Below the pieces are notes generated by a model. It was given only the letters and a program-made list of their open reading frames with translations, ran no database searches and was not told the DNA's origin. Shown in pieces: positions 1 to 13,020 of a DNA stretch of 64,000 bases; the stretch's first letter is position 1; each line of letters opens with the position of its first letter. The DNA is from Adiantum capillus-veneris (Eukaryota; Streptophyta; Polypodiopsida; Polypodiales; Pteridaceae): NCBI GenBank assembly GCA_014529385.2, contig CM043944.1, forward strand, positions 59,710,268-59,774,267, read 5' to 3'. Position numbers and translations under genes: made by a program.

Positions 1-808
1 ACACATTGCATGCACCTATTCAAAAAAATGTTAATCGACTCCATAATCTCATGGTAAATAGTGAGGCCCTCCTAGACCTCAACGTCTTTCTAATGCATGT
101 TCAAGATTTAGAGAGAGGAAAATTGGTTTGAGATTGAGTTTTCAAAGTAGTCGAACAAGAGCAAAGCATTGACAAAGCAGCCCTTACAATTGCACGGGTT
201 GTAAGGGCTGGTTGACACTTTTCAACCAGCCTGGTTGTGTATGAGATACAACTGAACTACATTGACTTGGCCTACCTAGCGAAGTGATGGTACACTTATC
301 TATTCATCTCTCACTAGTAGTTCACACTAGACCATTGTACTAGTTTCCCTTTATGTTGCACTTTCTCTTTTATACATTTCAGACTTCTTATCTTGAGTTA
401 GTAAAGAAGAAGAAGAAGAAGATTTTACTTCCATCTGTGTGTGTGTGCGCGCGCATGTGCTTACGAGACTCAAGCTCTCTCCTTCTCTATCTCTTAACAA
501 TCTACTCTGTCTTGCCAGAGCATGATCACTCCAGCTATGTATCTATAGACACATCATGCACAACAATCTGGAGATCCATGAAAGAGAATTGTCTCGTCTC
601 TCACTCACATGTCTGCAACCAAATCGAGACTGAACCATCTCGTACCTTGGATACATGCATAGGATAGACCAAGCCAATTCGGGCTCTCCTCCCAATGACT
701 AGCGACCACAATGCATCTGGAAAGACTACTCTCTAAACAATATCAACAGTCTATTAACTGTCTCATTGAGATCATACTCTATCTCAATTGGGAAACATAA
801 TGCACATC
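1..808. other. no gene recognised
   Basis: No coding region can be supported here. A short AAG-rich stretch and a small GT/GC run lie near 400-460. The minus strand next to the copia protease remnant at 809-1120 is probably decayed flank of the same element, but I could not read a domain in it. Confidence 0.4.
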
Positions 809-1120
809 TCAAAGTGTATATGATGCACAATTGGGCAATGACATACGTACATCTCCTACTCTTACAATGTCAAACGTCAAACCATTAGCTAAATGCACAC
901 GACCAATGCTCTCACTAGAGAAATAGATAAACCACTCATGGCATGGTGTGATGTGGACAATTGCATCCTCATCTAGCAACCAACGGGAAGAAATGTCACT
1001 TGTGGTAGACATATAAACAAGAGGGACACTAGAGGCAAACATGACAATGATGCCACTGACATATGAAGCCACCTCTCTAACATGTGTAAAAAATGTATCT
1101 TCATGTTCCATATATCTCAT
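809..1120 (-). pseudogene. Ty1/copia protease remnant
   Basis: This 103-codon minus-strand ORF ends in a stretch that parallels the copia protease of the element at 8286-9641. WLLDEDAIVHITPCHEWF here corresponds to WILDSGASLHVTPHRHWF there, and FDIVRVGDVRM to CDIVGVGDIAI. The catalytic D-S-G triad has become D-E-D, so the enzyme would be dead. No gag or integrase is readable beside it. I take it as an old isolated copia fragment; the link is inferred from the motif spacing. Confidence 0.6.
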
Positions 1121-2571
1121 GATGTTTCATACACCTAAAGCAATGTTGTCTAATGTGCCCTGTGTGACTACAATGCCAATAATGCCAAAATCGGAATGAT
1201 CAAGATCCCCGTCTCTCATGAGTCATCTATGTAGACTTAACATCGCACATATATGCATCAAAAGTATATGCCAATAAAACCAAAACTATGGCGAGAAATC
1301 CGTGGAGAAATCTAGCAGTCTCCCTTATAAACTGAGAGAAAATTCAATCAAAATCTCAACCATACACCACATCAAAGCTGCCAAAGTGGGAGATCACCTT
1401 GACCACTACACAACCATAACCAATCAATGCGTCAATTTGATGCGGTTCGCATATACAATCTGTAGCTCAATGTATGGCTCTACAAAAAAATTAAAAAAAT
1501 TAACGTCCAACCTCTACCAAAACAAGTAAAACACCATGCATAATCAAGAATCAAAGATAACGCAAGCACAACGAGTGCCAATGAGTCTAGGCTGGGATAA
1601 ACTTCTCTCAGTCAAGCATAGAACACATGAGTACATGCATAATAGATAGCAAGCATGATAGTAACTATGCATTCCACAAAACTGTCTATGAAATTTGAAA
1701 AATGCAATAATCTTGTACATATGACTTATAGAACCTATCAAAACTCAAGACCGGCTATCTGTAACCTATAGCCACACAAGCATACACAAATGTGCATTCC
1801 TATGAGAGTGGATACATAAATACCAATCCATGTCTCAAACAACTGTATGCTCGTCAGAGTGGGAGTAAACTCAATCCCACTATGTGAGAGGTAAATCACA
1901 CGGAAAATATGGTAGAGTTTCCCTTGTATGAGGAAAAAAAATATCGACTTAAAAAATTCATAACATCATAACAAGATCATAAATTGACACAAATAAGATC
2001 ACTATGCAGCATAAACCTGATCATAAAAAGATCCAAAAGGACTACCATTTAAGGGTCTAATGGACCAAATGGCTTCACAAAAGCGTACCGTGGTAGTATC
2101 CGCATATAACATACACAAACGGATAAGTCGCTACTAAACCCAATAGGACTTGCATAAAAACATGTGCCAAGTATAAGCAAGAACTAATCATATCCTTGCA
2201 TGAAAGCCCTTGAAAAAGAGCCCAAAACCACACTCCTTAGTGCCATATACATAAACCATGCATAATCTCCCATGGAGAAAACACTCGTCGAAGTTGTAAG
2301 TCCTCGAGCTGCGAGCAAAACCATCGCTCGCTAGCTCTTGGCTAGCTCACCAAGAAGCCGAGAAAAATGTCAATGCCGGTCATGGATGTCAAGAAGTTGT
2401 CGATGTTGAATCGTTGAAGAGGGCTACCACAATTTGTTTGTTGGAATCAGGTGCCGATTTGCATCGGCACTGCTAGAGGAGAGCCAAACTGCTCTCACCT
2501 CGAGGGAAGTCTACGAAGATAAGGTCAAATCCAATGCCACTCCTTATGTGTGTGCCAACGGAGAGCCAATG

Positions 2572-2573
<2 letters not shown>
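1121..2573. other. AT-rich spacer, nothing recognised
   Basis: The ORFs in this stretch are short and resemble no family. I see no RNA gene and no clear repeat boundary. Confidence 0.4.

Positions 2574-2604
<31 letters not shown>
2574..2604. repeat. (TG)n microsatellite
   Basis: About 15 TG dinucleotides, visible directly. They fall inside a short plus-strand ORF that has no family resemblance. Confidence 0.9.
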
Positions 2605-2605
<1 letters not shown>

Positions 2606-3046
2606 GTGACCTAGCCCTTCTCAACACAGCCGCCTACACAGTCTCCCCCTAGGCGAGGGCAGCCCTGTGGGGGGGCGTTACTCATCAGCCTCACCCTCCC
2701 CCTCCCCAGCTCACGACTATCAGCCCTGCTCTGGTGTCGACGTTCTGCCTCAGCTGCCTAGTGACGACTATGTCGACGACCTGCTGTCGACCTCACCAAT
2801 CCGGATTAAAGGCTCTGCCGACCTTGTCCTCGACCCCAAGGGTGTTGATGCCTGGTCGGCTTCGACCCCACTGTGGTGACGACTCTCTGTGAAGGGAGAT
2901 CCCCACACAAGGCATCTCACCATTTTAACACAGAGACCCCAATCTCAGCGAAACGGAGTTTCCCGCACAAGCCTTGAGCCTCATTACACAGAAATACCCC
3001 AACAATCCGGTTCGACTCTCTGTGAATCAGTGCTTGCAGACATGAC

Positions 3047-3568
3047 GACCCCGAAGACCCCCGCAAAAACACGGCCGAGTTTGCCACCATTTTAGCAGCT
3101 CCGAACAAATCCGACCGAATCGAGCGCCTCCAAGCAACCCTTGACTGGGTCATGGAAAAGAATCGCGACCTCAAAGCTCGCCTTTGCAAGCTCGAGGCAC
3201 GATTTGACTCCATGGTCAAGCTCGCCACCAACAAAGTGAAAGAAGTCGAAGTGAAGGCCATCGAAACCCACTCTGCAACAATTGCGAAGGTGAAGACATG
3301 CGTGGCAGCAGAGCTTCGAGAACGACGACTCCAAGAAGACAATGCCCTCAAGGTCCGCATTGGTGGGCTACCTCAAGCATGGGATACGACCGAGAAAGAC
3401 TTCTCGGCGCGCATCAATTTCCTCAACGAAACTCTCCAACCGATCAAGCTCGATTACAACGCAATAGAATATATCACGTCGGGAGGCCCTAACAAGCCCA
3501 TACCAAGTGGACAAGCCATCCTTGAATTCGAAAGTGGAGAGGGTCGGCTCACAGTTGACTCCCCCTAG
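3047..3568 (+). CDS. coiled-coil ORF, possible transposon ORF1-like fragment
   Basis: An open frame runs from about 3047, with its first ATG at 3152, to a stop at 3568. The N-terminal half is charged and heptad-like, with many E, K and R residues and a spaced L/A pattern, so it is probably a coiled coil. The C-terminal half starts at KVRIGGLPQAWD and ends in GQAILEFESGEGRLTV, which could be one small alpha/beta fold. The layout recalls a LINE-type ORF1 (coiled coil then RRM-like domain), but no reverse transcriptase follows. The frame opens just after CTTGCAG at about 3034-3040, a possible splice acceptor, so it could also be an exon. Function unknown. Confidence 0.35.
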   Translation, partial: DPEDPRKNTAEFATILAAPNKSDRIERLQATLDWVMEKNRDLKARLCKLEARFDSMVKLATNKVKEVEVKAIETHSATIAKVKTCVAAELRERRLQEDNALKVRIGGLPQAWDTTEKDFSARINFLNETLQPIKLDYNAIEYITSGGPNKPIPSGQAILEFESGEGRLTVDSP

Positions 3569-3710
3569 GTTTCTATTTTCTTCTCTCATCTTCCTACCAG
3601 ACCCTCAGTCCTTAACTGATATGTATCGTCATCTTTCGCTTAATGTGCAACCGTTGTAATGTCCCCTTTTTGGTCCCATAGGTCATATCTGGCCTCCGTG
3701 GACGATAATT

Positions 3711-3713
<3 letters not shown>

Positions 3714-3806
<93 letters not shown>
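3714..3806. repeat. (TC)n microsatellite
   Basis: A nearly pure TC run of about 46 units. The RE-rich minus-strand ORF over it is an artefact. Confidence 0.95.
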
Positions 3807-3808
<2 letters not shown>

Positions 3809-3834
3809 GAGTATCTCTATCCCACTCCATCAAG

Positions 3835-4081
<247 letters not shown>

Positions 4082-4103
4082 TGCGTGTGTGCGCGCGCGC
4101 GCG

Positions 4104-4440
<337 letters not shown>

Positions 4441-4635
4441 TGCTAATAAAAAAAGAGGAAAATGGTATAACCTTTCTATCACCCAAGTGTGGTAGATTGG
4501 TTATGCCATTTTCCTCTTGAATAACAGGTCTTGAGTTCAACTCCTCATTGGCTAGATCTTCAAGATCTCTTGGGATAGTTTCCTACAATGCTAAAACTCT
4601 CTTCTTCTTCTTCTTCTTCTTCTTCTTCTTCTTCT

Positions 4636-4728
<93 letters not shown>
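4441..4728 (+). mobile_element. tRNA-derived SINE-like unit, tandem copy 2
   Basis: This repeats the previous unit exactly 337 bp downstream. The A-box falls at 4490-4500 and the B-box at 4534-4544, and the body is almost unchanged. Its tail is (TTC)n then a long (TC)n to 4728, without the TG section. Head-to-tail arrangement with shared tail sequence points to unequal exchange in the microsatellites rather than two independent insertions. Confidence 0.55.
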
Positions 4729-4730
<2 letters not shown>

Positions 4731-4844
4731 AAGATAATGTGCACACAAAAAAGAGAGAATCCGAATCGAATATGGCTATAAATGGGGGCAGTTTGAAAAG
4801 TCGAATAGGAGGCCAAACAAGTGCATCTGGGGAATAGGGTTGAT

Positions 4845-6117
4845 TAGACAACAAGCACTTGAGACAGGCTCACAAAGGGCTTGAGGTGCTACCAAAATTA
4901 TGCTAGAGAGGGGTGGAGCTGAATATATGTCCAAAAAAAATGGACTAGGAACAAGAGCTATAGCTAAGAAGAGCTAACTAAACCTGACCCAACAACAACT
5001 ACTAGCCCGTGATGGAGCGAAAGACATTGTACGCACACTCACACACCCTTGCACCTTAACACAACACAAGGAATTCAATTTAATTTTTTTAAAGTCACAC
5101 AAAACCACTCAAGAATTCAATGAAAAACCTCCCTCCCCTCAATTCAATTCAAGCTCCAAACATCTCGAACTACAATCCCATGCCAGCTCGCAGACACTAC
5201 GTAGTGAGTCGAGTTGATCAAGGCTTGGAATCACAGTCGATGCCACCAAAAGACACAAGAATTGCCATAAAAAACACAAAGTATCTATCCACAAAATAAA
5301 TCACTCAAATCATTGCAAAAGCTTCACCAAACTCCACTCTATTGGTGTAGCCTCAACCCTATTGACATCGGTACAGGGTTAGATTGCCTTGCGGAAAGCT
5401 GCACCTTCTTTCCTTAGTTCCTCATGCACACACATCCATGGAGACCTCAAAACCTATGTAGACTCCCCCAAGTTCAAAATTGAAGAGAAGAAACCCTCAT
5501 TCACTCCTCCATGCACTCAAAAACAGGACGTGAACAAGTTGGGATTGCATAAGACCACCTATAGAAACCCTATTTTCTCTTACACACAGAGATGTGAAAG
5601 TTCTAATATTTGATCAAGTACTTGGACATTGTGGCTACCATGAGTAATGTGGCAAAAATAAGCCGTTTCACAGCATTTTTGCCCATTTTTGAGCTTTTGA
5701 GGGACATTTTAAAGCCAGTTTTGACCCATGACGGTCAATGTTTGCGGGCAAAATGCCAAATGGAATCCGAATTTCTCCAAATTTTGTAGGCTTAATATTT
5801 GGCACTCAAACTTCATGGTCACATACCAAAATTCTATTTTGAGCACTTATAAGGAGATTCATGCATAACTGCATATCGATCATTGCAAATCGATAGTTAC
5901 TACACGTGTTAGACGTTTGGGGCGAGTAACACGGCACCTGATTCCAGCACAGAATTACGGCATACCCTAGAGACAAAATAATCCACATGTTACCACATAC
6001 ATGGCTTCAACACCATGTTTAGGCATGTACATGTAGACTATTGCGGACATGCAAACATGACTATTTACAATGTGTGCATTTTCCACCATATTTGAAACCT
6101 ATTATCACATTAGAAAA
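4845..6117. other. spacer, nothing recognised
   Basis: The ORFs are under 80 codons with no family resemblance. No tRNA-like or repeat structure stands out. The right part abuts the 5' LTR of the copia element, whose exact outer edge is not visible. Confidence 0.4.
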
Positions 6118-6343
6118 GCTTCCCGCCGCCCATCACTAACTGCTAATAACCCTAAGTATACAGCTATACACTTGTGTGAGACACGAACAAAAAGTAGAGT
6201 GTGCCTAAGTGCATAAGATAGAAAAGAAAGAAAGGGGGCATACAGTGTGTGTCGGCTCTCCCCCTCCAACCTGTGTGTGGCTATGGTGGTGTGTGTGCGT
6301 ATTCATCTTCCTCTTCTGCTGTGCTCCCGGCTCCTCTCCTTCA
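6118..6343 (+). repeat. copia 5' LTR (5'-truncated or diverged)
   Basis: It matches the 3' LTR from the CCCATCACTAA.TGCTA block to the terminal CTCCTTCA. The TGTTAGG start of the 3' LTR is not found here, so the left end has been lost or replaced. Confidence 0.8.
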
Positions 6344-6345
6344 TC

Positions 6346-6358
6346 TGGTATCAAAGTT
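6346..6358 (+). promoter_or_regulatory. primer-binding site, initiator tRNA-Met type
   Basis: TGGTATCAAAGTT lies 2 bp after the LTR end. It matches the common plant copia PBS TGGTATCAGAGC, with one change in the first ten bases. Confidence 0.8.
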
Positions 6359-7406
6359 GTTTCATTCTCAAAATCACTTTCGCGCGCACTTTTAAGAGTA
6401 CAAATAGGGTTTCGACTTCGGCATCGGCAAATTTAGCATTTCAAGAGCGTTTCCACTAGGTGTCCTAGCTTTTTACAGCCATTCATGCATCAAAAACCTC
6501 ATTTGAGCTACGGTTTAGGAGCTGCATTTTTCAGCTCTCTTTTGGTAGTTTGTGCTGCAGAGCTTCCATAGCCATTACAAGTACCATTGTTGCAATCTCT
6601 TCCATGATGTCATTGTCTTCTTCGACTACAGGTAAAGATACAAGTACAGGTACAGGTACATAGAGCAGTTTGGTTAGCTTCCTCTGTGCTTCTCGACCTC
6701 GATTTCGAATTTGGCTACGGCATTGGCATCGACTCATAGGCTACAGGTTTCAGTGCTTGCGATATTTTGATTCCAGTGGAAGCAATTTTTCATGCATACA
6801 TGCATATGTTGGCACTTTTGACAGTGTTTGAGCTCTTTTAAGATTAGTTTGACTCCTCACAGGGATATTTCTTTGCATGCACATGCTTTTGGTGCCTATT
6901 TGAGTGCGTGACAGACTTGTATGTCTTTGTGGATACTACCATTGTACGCTTTTGTGGATCCATCTTTTGGCTAGTACGGCAGTCTCGGCCACTTCTGAGA
7001 CTTAGTCCGGATGATAGCCATTTTTGAGACTTGGCTATATGTTTTGCTGCATAACCTACGTTGTTGAGGGTTGATAGTGTGAGGCTTTCATTGAGCTGGG
7101 GTATTCTCAAATGTGGAGATACCTTCTGTGATACAGGTAGCTAGAGCATCCCTTATGAAACCTCACCATAGGACATGTATAGAGTGATATAGGTGCTTTT
7201 GGCACTGAGTTAGCAGTCTATGGTCAGTTCGATAGTTTATGCATCTCAGTTGGTCATATACAGTGTGCTTTTGAGAGGCGTTGCCCTCTTTTATGCTTTG
7301 TGAGTGACATACTTGGTCATTTTGTCTCGTATTTTGGTTGACATAGTCCCAAATACAAAGGAGACTCTGCCAAAATTTCCCAGAATCTTTTGGTAGTTTT
7401 GTCACC

Positions 7407-8210
7407 ATGTCTACTAGCAAAGATCGTGACATTTATAACATAAAGAAGTTTGATGGCACTAATTTTCAGCTTTGGAAGAACCAAATGCATGATGTGCTTG
7501 TCCAAAATAAGCAAAAGTTGCCTATTGCCTATGTGGCTAGAACTGAAGATATGCACATGACTCAATTTAATGGGAGGATTTTGATGAGCTATGCAGATCT
7601 ACGATTAGACTACACCTTGGTGAGCTAGTGTACTTTTCAGTGTTAGAATGAGAGACTGATCATGCTTTATGACAGAAATTATTTGACACTTATGAAAAGG
7701 ATACGGCTAGCAATAAGGTTTTCATGATGCGAAAACTTCTCAACCTTCGTATGAAGGAGTCAGCTAGCGTTGCCAGCCATATCAATGATTATGATTCTCT
7801 TTTTGCTCAGATTCGTGCACATCGCATGGCCATTGATGATGAGATGAAAACAATCTTTTTGCTTTGTTCGTTGCCACCCTCTTGGGATATCTTTTGTACA
7901 TCTGTTAGTAACTCTGCTCCTAATGGTACACTAAAATACGATGATGTTACTATTGCACTTTTGTCACAGGAGATGCATTGGAAGACCATGACTAGGTCGC
8001 ATTATGGCGAAGCTCATTATGTGCAAAGGGATGATAAGCAACGTAAGGGCCGTTCTTCGCAGCGTGAGTCCAAGAAAGAGGGCAATAGAGATGCATCAAA
8101 GGGTAGATCAAAGTCTCATGGTCGCCGCAATGTTCAATGTCATTATTGGGATAAGTTTGGTCACATAAAGAGATTGTTATGCTTGGAAGCATGACAAAGA
8201 GAAGGGCAAA
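7407..8210 (+). pseudogene. copia gag
   Basis: Gag begins at the ATG at 7407 with the typical KKFDGTNFQLWKNQM nucleic-acid-binding start. A stop at 7626-7628 and a frame change split it, and the rest resumes at 7724-8194 with the helical capsid region. A zinc knuckle near 8135-8180 reads CHYWDKFGHIKRLLC: the second Cys of CX2CX4HX4C is missing and a base change disturbs the last one. Non-functional. Confidence 0.85.
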
Positions 8211-8285
8211 GGTCATGATAAAGAGGAGAAACCAAAGAGTTCGGTTAAGATTGAAGAACTGAACATAGTTCAGGATGACAGTGAT

Positions 8286-9641
8286 GTGCAAGACATTAAT
8301 ATGTTGACTAAAATTAATGATGTCTTTTATGATGCACATGAAACTCTATCTTTGCAGACTTCTATGCCAGTTGAACTCCTTGTTAGTGGTGAAGTATCCC
8401 ATACATGGATTCTTGATTCGGGTGCTTCGTTGCATGTCACACCTCATAGACATTGGTTTACTACATACGAGGAAACCATTGGCTCTGTTACACTTGGTGA
8501 CATTTACTCTTGTGACATTGTTGGTGTAGGTGATATTGCCATCGTTATGGCAAATGGGGTGAATTTTATCATCCATAATCTACGTCATGTTCTAGCCTTG
8601 ATACACAATTTGATTTTGGTTGGACGTCTTGATGACTTGGGTTACAAAGTCACTTTTCATCAGCAGTCTTGGTGTGTTGCGAAGGGTCATCTTATTATAG
8701 CCCATGGTTCTAAAATTGGTTCACTTTATCCTCTTTATGTATCTGATAAAAACAGTGTTCTTTCTATAACCGAGCTGCCAACCGTTGCTTTGTGGCATAG
8801 CCGATTAGGACATATGACACTCTCTCGTTTGGGCTTCTCACCGTCTTTGTCATTTTATTTTCCCTTTTGTCAATATGGAAAGCAAACATGGACACATCAT
8901 ACACATTCTTTTGACAAAGAAAGAAAACCCTTAGAGCTTGTGCACAATGATTTATGTGGGCCTATGCCTTCTAAATCCCATGGTGGTGCGTCCTATTATG
9001 TTACATTCATTGACGATGCAACATGGCATGTTTGGTTCTATGCCATGAAGTCTAAAGATGAGACCTTTTCTTTCTTCAAGAAGTTCTTATCTAGTGTTGA
9101 AACTCAGTCTGAACATAAGTTGAAAGCTTTGCGCTCAGAAAATGGTGGAGAATATGTCTCCAAAGAGTTTACAGACTTTTGTTCAAGTAGGGCAATTAAG
9201 CGTGAGTTTACAGCTCCTTATACCCCTACACAAAATGGTGTAGCGGAAAAAATGAATAGGACCATCCAAGAGCAGATTATGTCTATGCTATCACAGGCTC
9301 ATTTACTGCGATCATTTTGGGCTGAAGCATTATACACAGTCATGTACTTGATCAATAGATCACCACATGCTTCATTACAGTTTCGTGTACCTTTGGAGTT
9401 ATGGTCAGGACATAAATTTTCTTATGAAAAACCCCGCACATTTGATTGTGAAGCTTATGCACGTGTACCCAAGGAGTTGCGTGCTAAGGTAGATCCTAAG
9501 TCTAGGAAATGCATCTTCATTGGCTATGGTGTAGATGGTCAATTTGGCTATTTTTTATGGGATCCGGCAAGTCAGTCAGTGATCCGTAGTAGTGATGTTG
9601 TCTTTAATGAGATTAGATTCATAGACCGTGAAAGAGGTTGA
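8286..9641 (+). CDS. copia protease-integrase segment
   Basis: This is the longest intact frame of the element, 451 codons. Residues about 45-65 carry the retropepsin motif WILDSGASLHVT, about 170-180 the GAG-pre-integrase LWHSRLGHM, and about 220-340 the integrase core. Its catalytic acidic residues are visible in VHNDLCGP (D), in the SENGGEY block where the second Asp appears changed (usual SDNGGEY), and in TQNGVAEKMNR (E). The normal H2C2 zinc finger is damaged. Downstream the frame ends at a stop and the expected RT follows only in broken pieces. Confidence 0.88.
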   Translation: MQDINMLTKINDVFYDAHETLSLQTSMPVELLVSGEVSHTWILDSGASLHVTPHRHWFTTYEETIGSVTLGDIYSCDIVGVGDIAIVMANGVNFIIHNLRHVLALIHNLILVGRLDDLGYKVTFHQQSWCVAKGHLIIAHGSKIGSLYPLYVSDKNSVLSITELPTVALWHSRLGHMTLSRLGFSPSLSFYFPFCQYGKQTWTHHTHSFDKERKPLELVHNDLCGPMPSKSHGGASYYVTFIDDATWHVWFYAMKSKDETFSFFKKFLSSVETQSEHKLKALRSENGGEYVSKEFTDFCSSRAIKREFTAPYTPTQNGVAEKMNRTIQEQIMSMLSQAHLLRSFWAEALYTVMYLINRSPHASLQFRVPLELWSGHKFSYEKPRTFDCEAYARVPKELRAKVDPKSRKCIFIGYGVDGQFGYFLWDPASQSVIRSSDVVFNEIRFIDRERG

Positions 9642-9699
9642 ATTTCAAAAAGTGACGTTTTCTAATGTATCACCTCCTGTCTAGACAGCTCCCGAGCCA

Positions 9700-10540
9700 C
9701 TTACTACAAAGGCTAGTACGAGTTTTGATCAACCGTGAAGATCTCAAAGAGTCTCACATCCGCTAGAACGTTTTGTTCCAAGCGTGGATTTTGTTTTTCT
9801 GACAGATAGTGGTGAGCCTTCTTGTTACAAAGAGGCTATGCTAGCCAATGATAAGGTTCAGTGGGAACATGCTATGAAGAGGAAGCTGTCCAGTATTGCA
9901 ATGAACAAAACATGAGAACTTGTTTCGCTGCCAAAAGGTAGGAAAGCATTGCCTTGTAAATGGGTTTACAAGAAGAAGATTGACAACTACAAAGCTCATT
10001 TAGTGGCCAAAGGTTTCAAGAAAGATATGGTGTTGATTTTTAGGAAATATTTTCTCCAGTGGTCAAGATGACCACACTAAGAATGTTGCTTGCTTTGGTT
10101 TCCGCTGAAGATATGGAGCTTGATCAAATGGATATCATTACAAATTTCTTACATGATGATCCCGAGGAAGAGATTTATATGCAGCGACCTGAAGGGTTTG
10201 TGCTAAAGGGCAAGGAACATTTGGTCTGTAAGCTTCTGAAAAGTCTCTATGGTTTGAAGCAATCATCCAGATAATGGCATCAAAATTTTGATGCATTTAT
10301 GTGTTCCCTAGGCTATAAGCGCGGTAATGAGGATCCATGTCTTTACGTGAAAAGACAACTCAATCGACAACTTATTATGCTTATCGTTTATGTAGATGGC
10401 ATGCTTATTGTTGGTCATTCCAAGAAGGACATTGTTGACTTGAAAAACAAGCTGAAAAGTCAATTTGACATGAAAGATTTGGGTGAAGCCAATCACATTT
10501 TGGGTATGCAGCATTACTCATGACCATAAGAAGAGGCTGT
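9700..10540 (+). pseudogene. copia reverse transcriptase, broken
   Basis: RT blocks are readable in several frames: MDIITNFLHDDPEEEIYMQR near 10120, LLKSLYGLKQSSR then a stop near 10270, and LIVYVDGMLIVGHSKKD near 10380. The catalytic YVDD has become YVDG, so polymerase activity would be lost even without the stops. Confidence 0.85.
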
Positions 10541-11340
10541 TGTACCTTTCTCAAAAAGAGTATGTGTACAAGGTTCTTGATCGTTTCAACATGCAGAAGG
10601 GGAAGGCTAGAGTACTCCATTGCCTGCATATTTGAAACTTAGCAAGAACGATTGTCCCAAATCTGCTGAGGAAAAAGCTATGATGGCTAAGGTTCCTTAT
10701 GCTTCACCTTGTAGTAGTCTCATGTATGCCATGGTGGCTACACGACCTGACATTGCACATGCAGTGGGAGCTGTTACTAGATTTATGTCTAGCCCTGGTA
10801 AAAAACATTGGGATGTTGTCATGTCGATTCTCATGTACTTGAGTGGCACTGCAGATAGACAGTTATGCTATGGTCGTGGAGAGTCATCTATTTAGGAATT
10901 TGTAGACTTTGATTATGCAGGTTGTGTTAATAGTCATAAATCAACAACAAGTTGTATTTACACATTTGCTGATTCTGTTATTTCTTGGAGATCCGTTCTT
11001 CAAGACTTTACATCCATTTCTACCACAGAGGCAGAGTATGTTGCATTGGATGAGGCATGCAAAGAAGCTATTTGGATTGCTCGCCTAGTGAAAGATCTTG
11101 GATTGGACCAGTGTACACCAGTTCTTCATTGTGACAGTCAAAGTGCTATTGCCTTGGCTAACAATCCAGTGTTTCATTCCAGAACGAAACCATTGGTGTG
11201 CGTTATCACTTTAGTTGTGAATGCCTGGCAAACAAGAGCCTTGATTTAGTGAAGATTCCTACGTCAGAGAACACAACGGATGCACTCACTAAAAGTCTCT
11301 CCAACCATCAGTTTCAGCACTGTCATGAGTTGATGGACAT
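10541..11340 (+). pseudogene. copia RNase H, broken
   Basis: The copia C-terminal connection and RNase H are present as fragments. RPDIAHAVGAVTRFMSSPG lies near 10750, a segment around 10900-11050 has an SISTTEAEYVAL-like site, and HCDSQSAIALANNPVFHSRT lies near 11130. One stop (near 10893) and one frame change interrupt it. Confidence 0.85.
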
Positions 11341-11390
11341 TGGGTGAAGTGCGGCTCTCTTCCATTCTTATAGTTTCCCACATTGGCCAT

Positions 11391-11401
11391 CAAGTGGGGG
11401 A
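11391..11401 (+). promoter_or_regulatory. polypurine tract
   Basis: AAGTGGGGGA directly precedes the TGTTAGG start of the 3' LTR and fits a plus-strand primer. Confidence 0.75.
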
Positions 11402-11671
11402 TGTTAGGTTTAATGGCCATGTGGCTTATCGCCCATCACTAATTGCTACTAACCCTAAGTGTTCAACTATACACTTATGTGAGCCACTAACACAAAGTAG
11501 AGTGTGTATTGTGCCTACGCGCATAAGATAGAAAAGAAAGAAAGGGGACACACATTGTGTTTCTGCTCTCCCCCTCCAATCTATGTGTGGCTATGGTGGT
11601 GTGTGTGTGAGTGTGTGTGTGTTTGCGTATTCATCTTCCTCTTCCGTTGTGCTCCCGGTTCCTCTCCTTCA
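11402..11671 (+). repeat. copia 3' LTR
   Basis: A 270-bp segment from TGTTAGGTTT to CTCCTTCA, matching 6118-6343 with clear divergence and a longer GT-rich middle. The divergence indicates an old insertion. Confidence 0.82.
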
Positions 11672-13020
11672 CAGATAGCGCAGGGAGGCGAGTATAGCCA
11701 GGTTTGCATAGATTTTGTCAACATTCGGGCGTCTCATGTTCGACTTACTAGCATTGAGGCCCGATCTAGCAACTGTAGTGGGAGCATTTGCAGCAGGAGT
11801 TGTTAGTCGTGTGATGGCTGACACTAGCATGATGCATAGTGGAGTTTTGCTGACCATACAGAGTATGTGCGGGATTTACATACAAGCTCTAGCGTGGGTA
11901 CGCACACTCGCCTATCACCAGAGCCGATACGACTACGTGTAGATTGATAGAGTGAGCAAGTGGGTATAGGTTGAGAAAGTCTCTCACCTAGTTTCTTGTA
12001 CATACTAGTAGTTTAGCTAGCGGGCCTCACTTATCGGTACATCACCTTTGAGTGGAAGTTTGTTGGGGTAAAGGCGCTCCACCTTTTGCCCGGGCCAGAC
12101 GTCCATGTCCGCGGCTGCCCGCCTACCATGTGTACATGCCCTTATTCATTATACATGTATGAATAAGGAGCACCTCACTCACATTAGGTCCTGAGAGGTT
12201 GCTCCACCTACACCGTCTTGTGCTCCTCCCCTTCCCCACACACACCGCACCGCACCACGCACGCACGCATCCGTGCACGTGCACTCACAAATCAAAGATT
12301 CGTGTTGGTAGAAAGGTATGCACAAATATATAATGCAATTTGTTGAAGCTTGTGATATATTCGATATGGACCGGCATGTAAAGCATCGTGATGGATTACA
12401 TCCTTTGTATCCATTATCTATGCATTTCAAGTAAATTGTTGATTTGATTACCATGCCTATAGATTTATGGAAAAAGAGATACATTGTGCTTGCCAATGAA
12501 GATATGAAAAACTAGGTTGAAGGGAGAGTTTTGACAACTAAAGCTACAAGTGTGGGAGATTTTGCAATTCCTGATGCTTGTAAACATTTGTTAAGATGCT
12601 AGTCATGTACACCACAAAACTCAAGATAAGAGAGGCTAGCAAGGCAGCATGGATGTCCTTCATAGAAGGACTTGATGGATTATGGGGGGACTATGTTGGA
12701 AATTGGAGGATGCTCCTTTCAATCTTGGGGAGTCCACTTTTATAAGACCACCTATATCATGTGCGTTCAAGAGGTATTTTCAAAACCTCTCTTCACACAT
12801 GATTCACTATCAATTAAATGATCCCTTTTCCTTCATAAAATTATAACTTTTTTCAAGCTTGCATTTTTTTAATGGAATATAAAAGCCCCTTTTGTTAATG
12901 TATCTTTGTTAATTTGCCTAAATGTTTGCATTAAGAAATCCCTCCTACTGAGCTCATGTGGTACATTAACATGATTACATAGGGCACCCCCTAAGACTCG
13001 CCTATTACATCTTTTTAACA
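11672..13020. other. spacer with one short hairpin
   Basis: No gene is supported. A perfect inverted repeat CCTTATTCAT/ATGAATAAGG (12140-12149 and 12159-12168) encloses a 9-nt loop. An ACGC/CACAC-rich stretch lies at 12235-12290. The remainder is AT-rich with no family resemblance. Confidence 0.45.

Larger units (their letters stand above)
6118..11671 (+). mobile_element. degenerate Ty1/copia LTR retrotransposon
   Basis: A full-length but decayed element in the copia order gag, protease, integrase, RT, RNase H between two related LTRs. An initiator-Met primer site lies inside the 5' LTR and a purine tract before the 3' LTR. Frameshifts and stops interrupt gag, RT and RNase H, so it cannot be autonomous. 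The 5' LTR seems to lack its first ~45 bp compared with the 3' LTR. No target duplication is readable, because the 5' edge is unclear. Confidence 0.92.

Noticed and set aside
12140-12168. Hairpin CCTTATTCAT/ATGAATAAGG as a terminator or microRNA
   Set aside because: Too short for a plant microRNA precursor, with no adjacent gene; likely chance or a transposon end.
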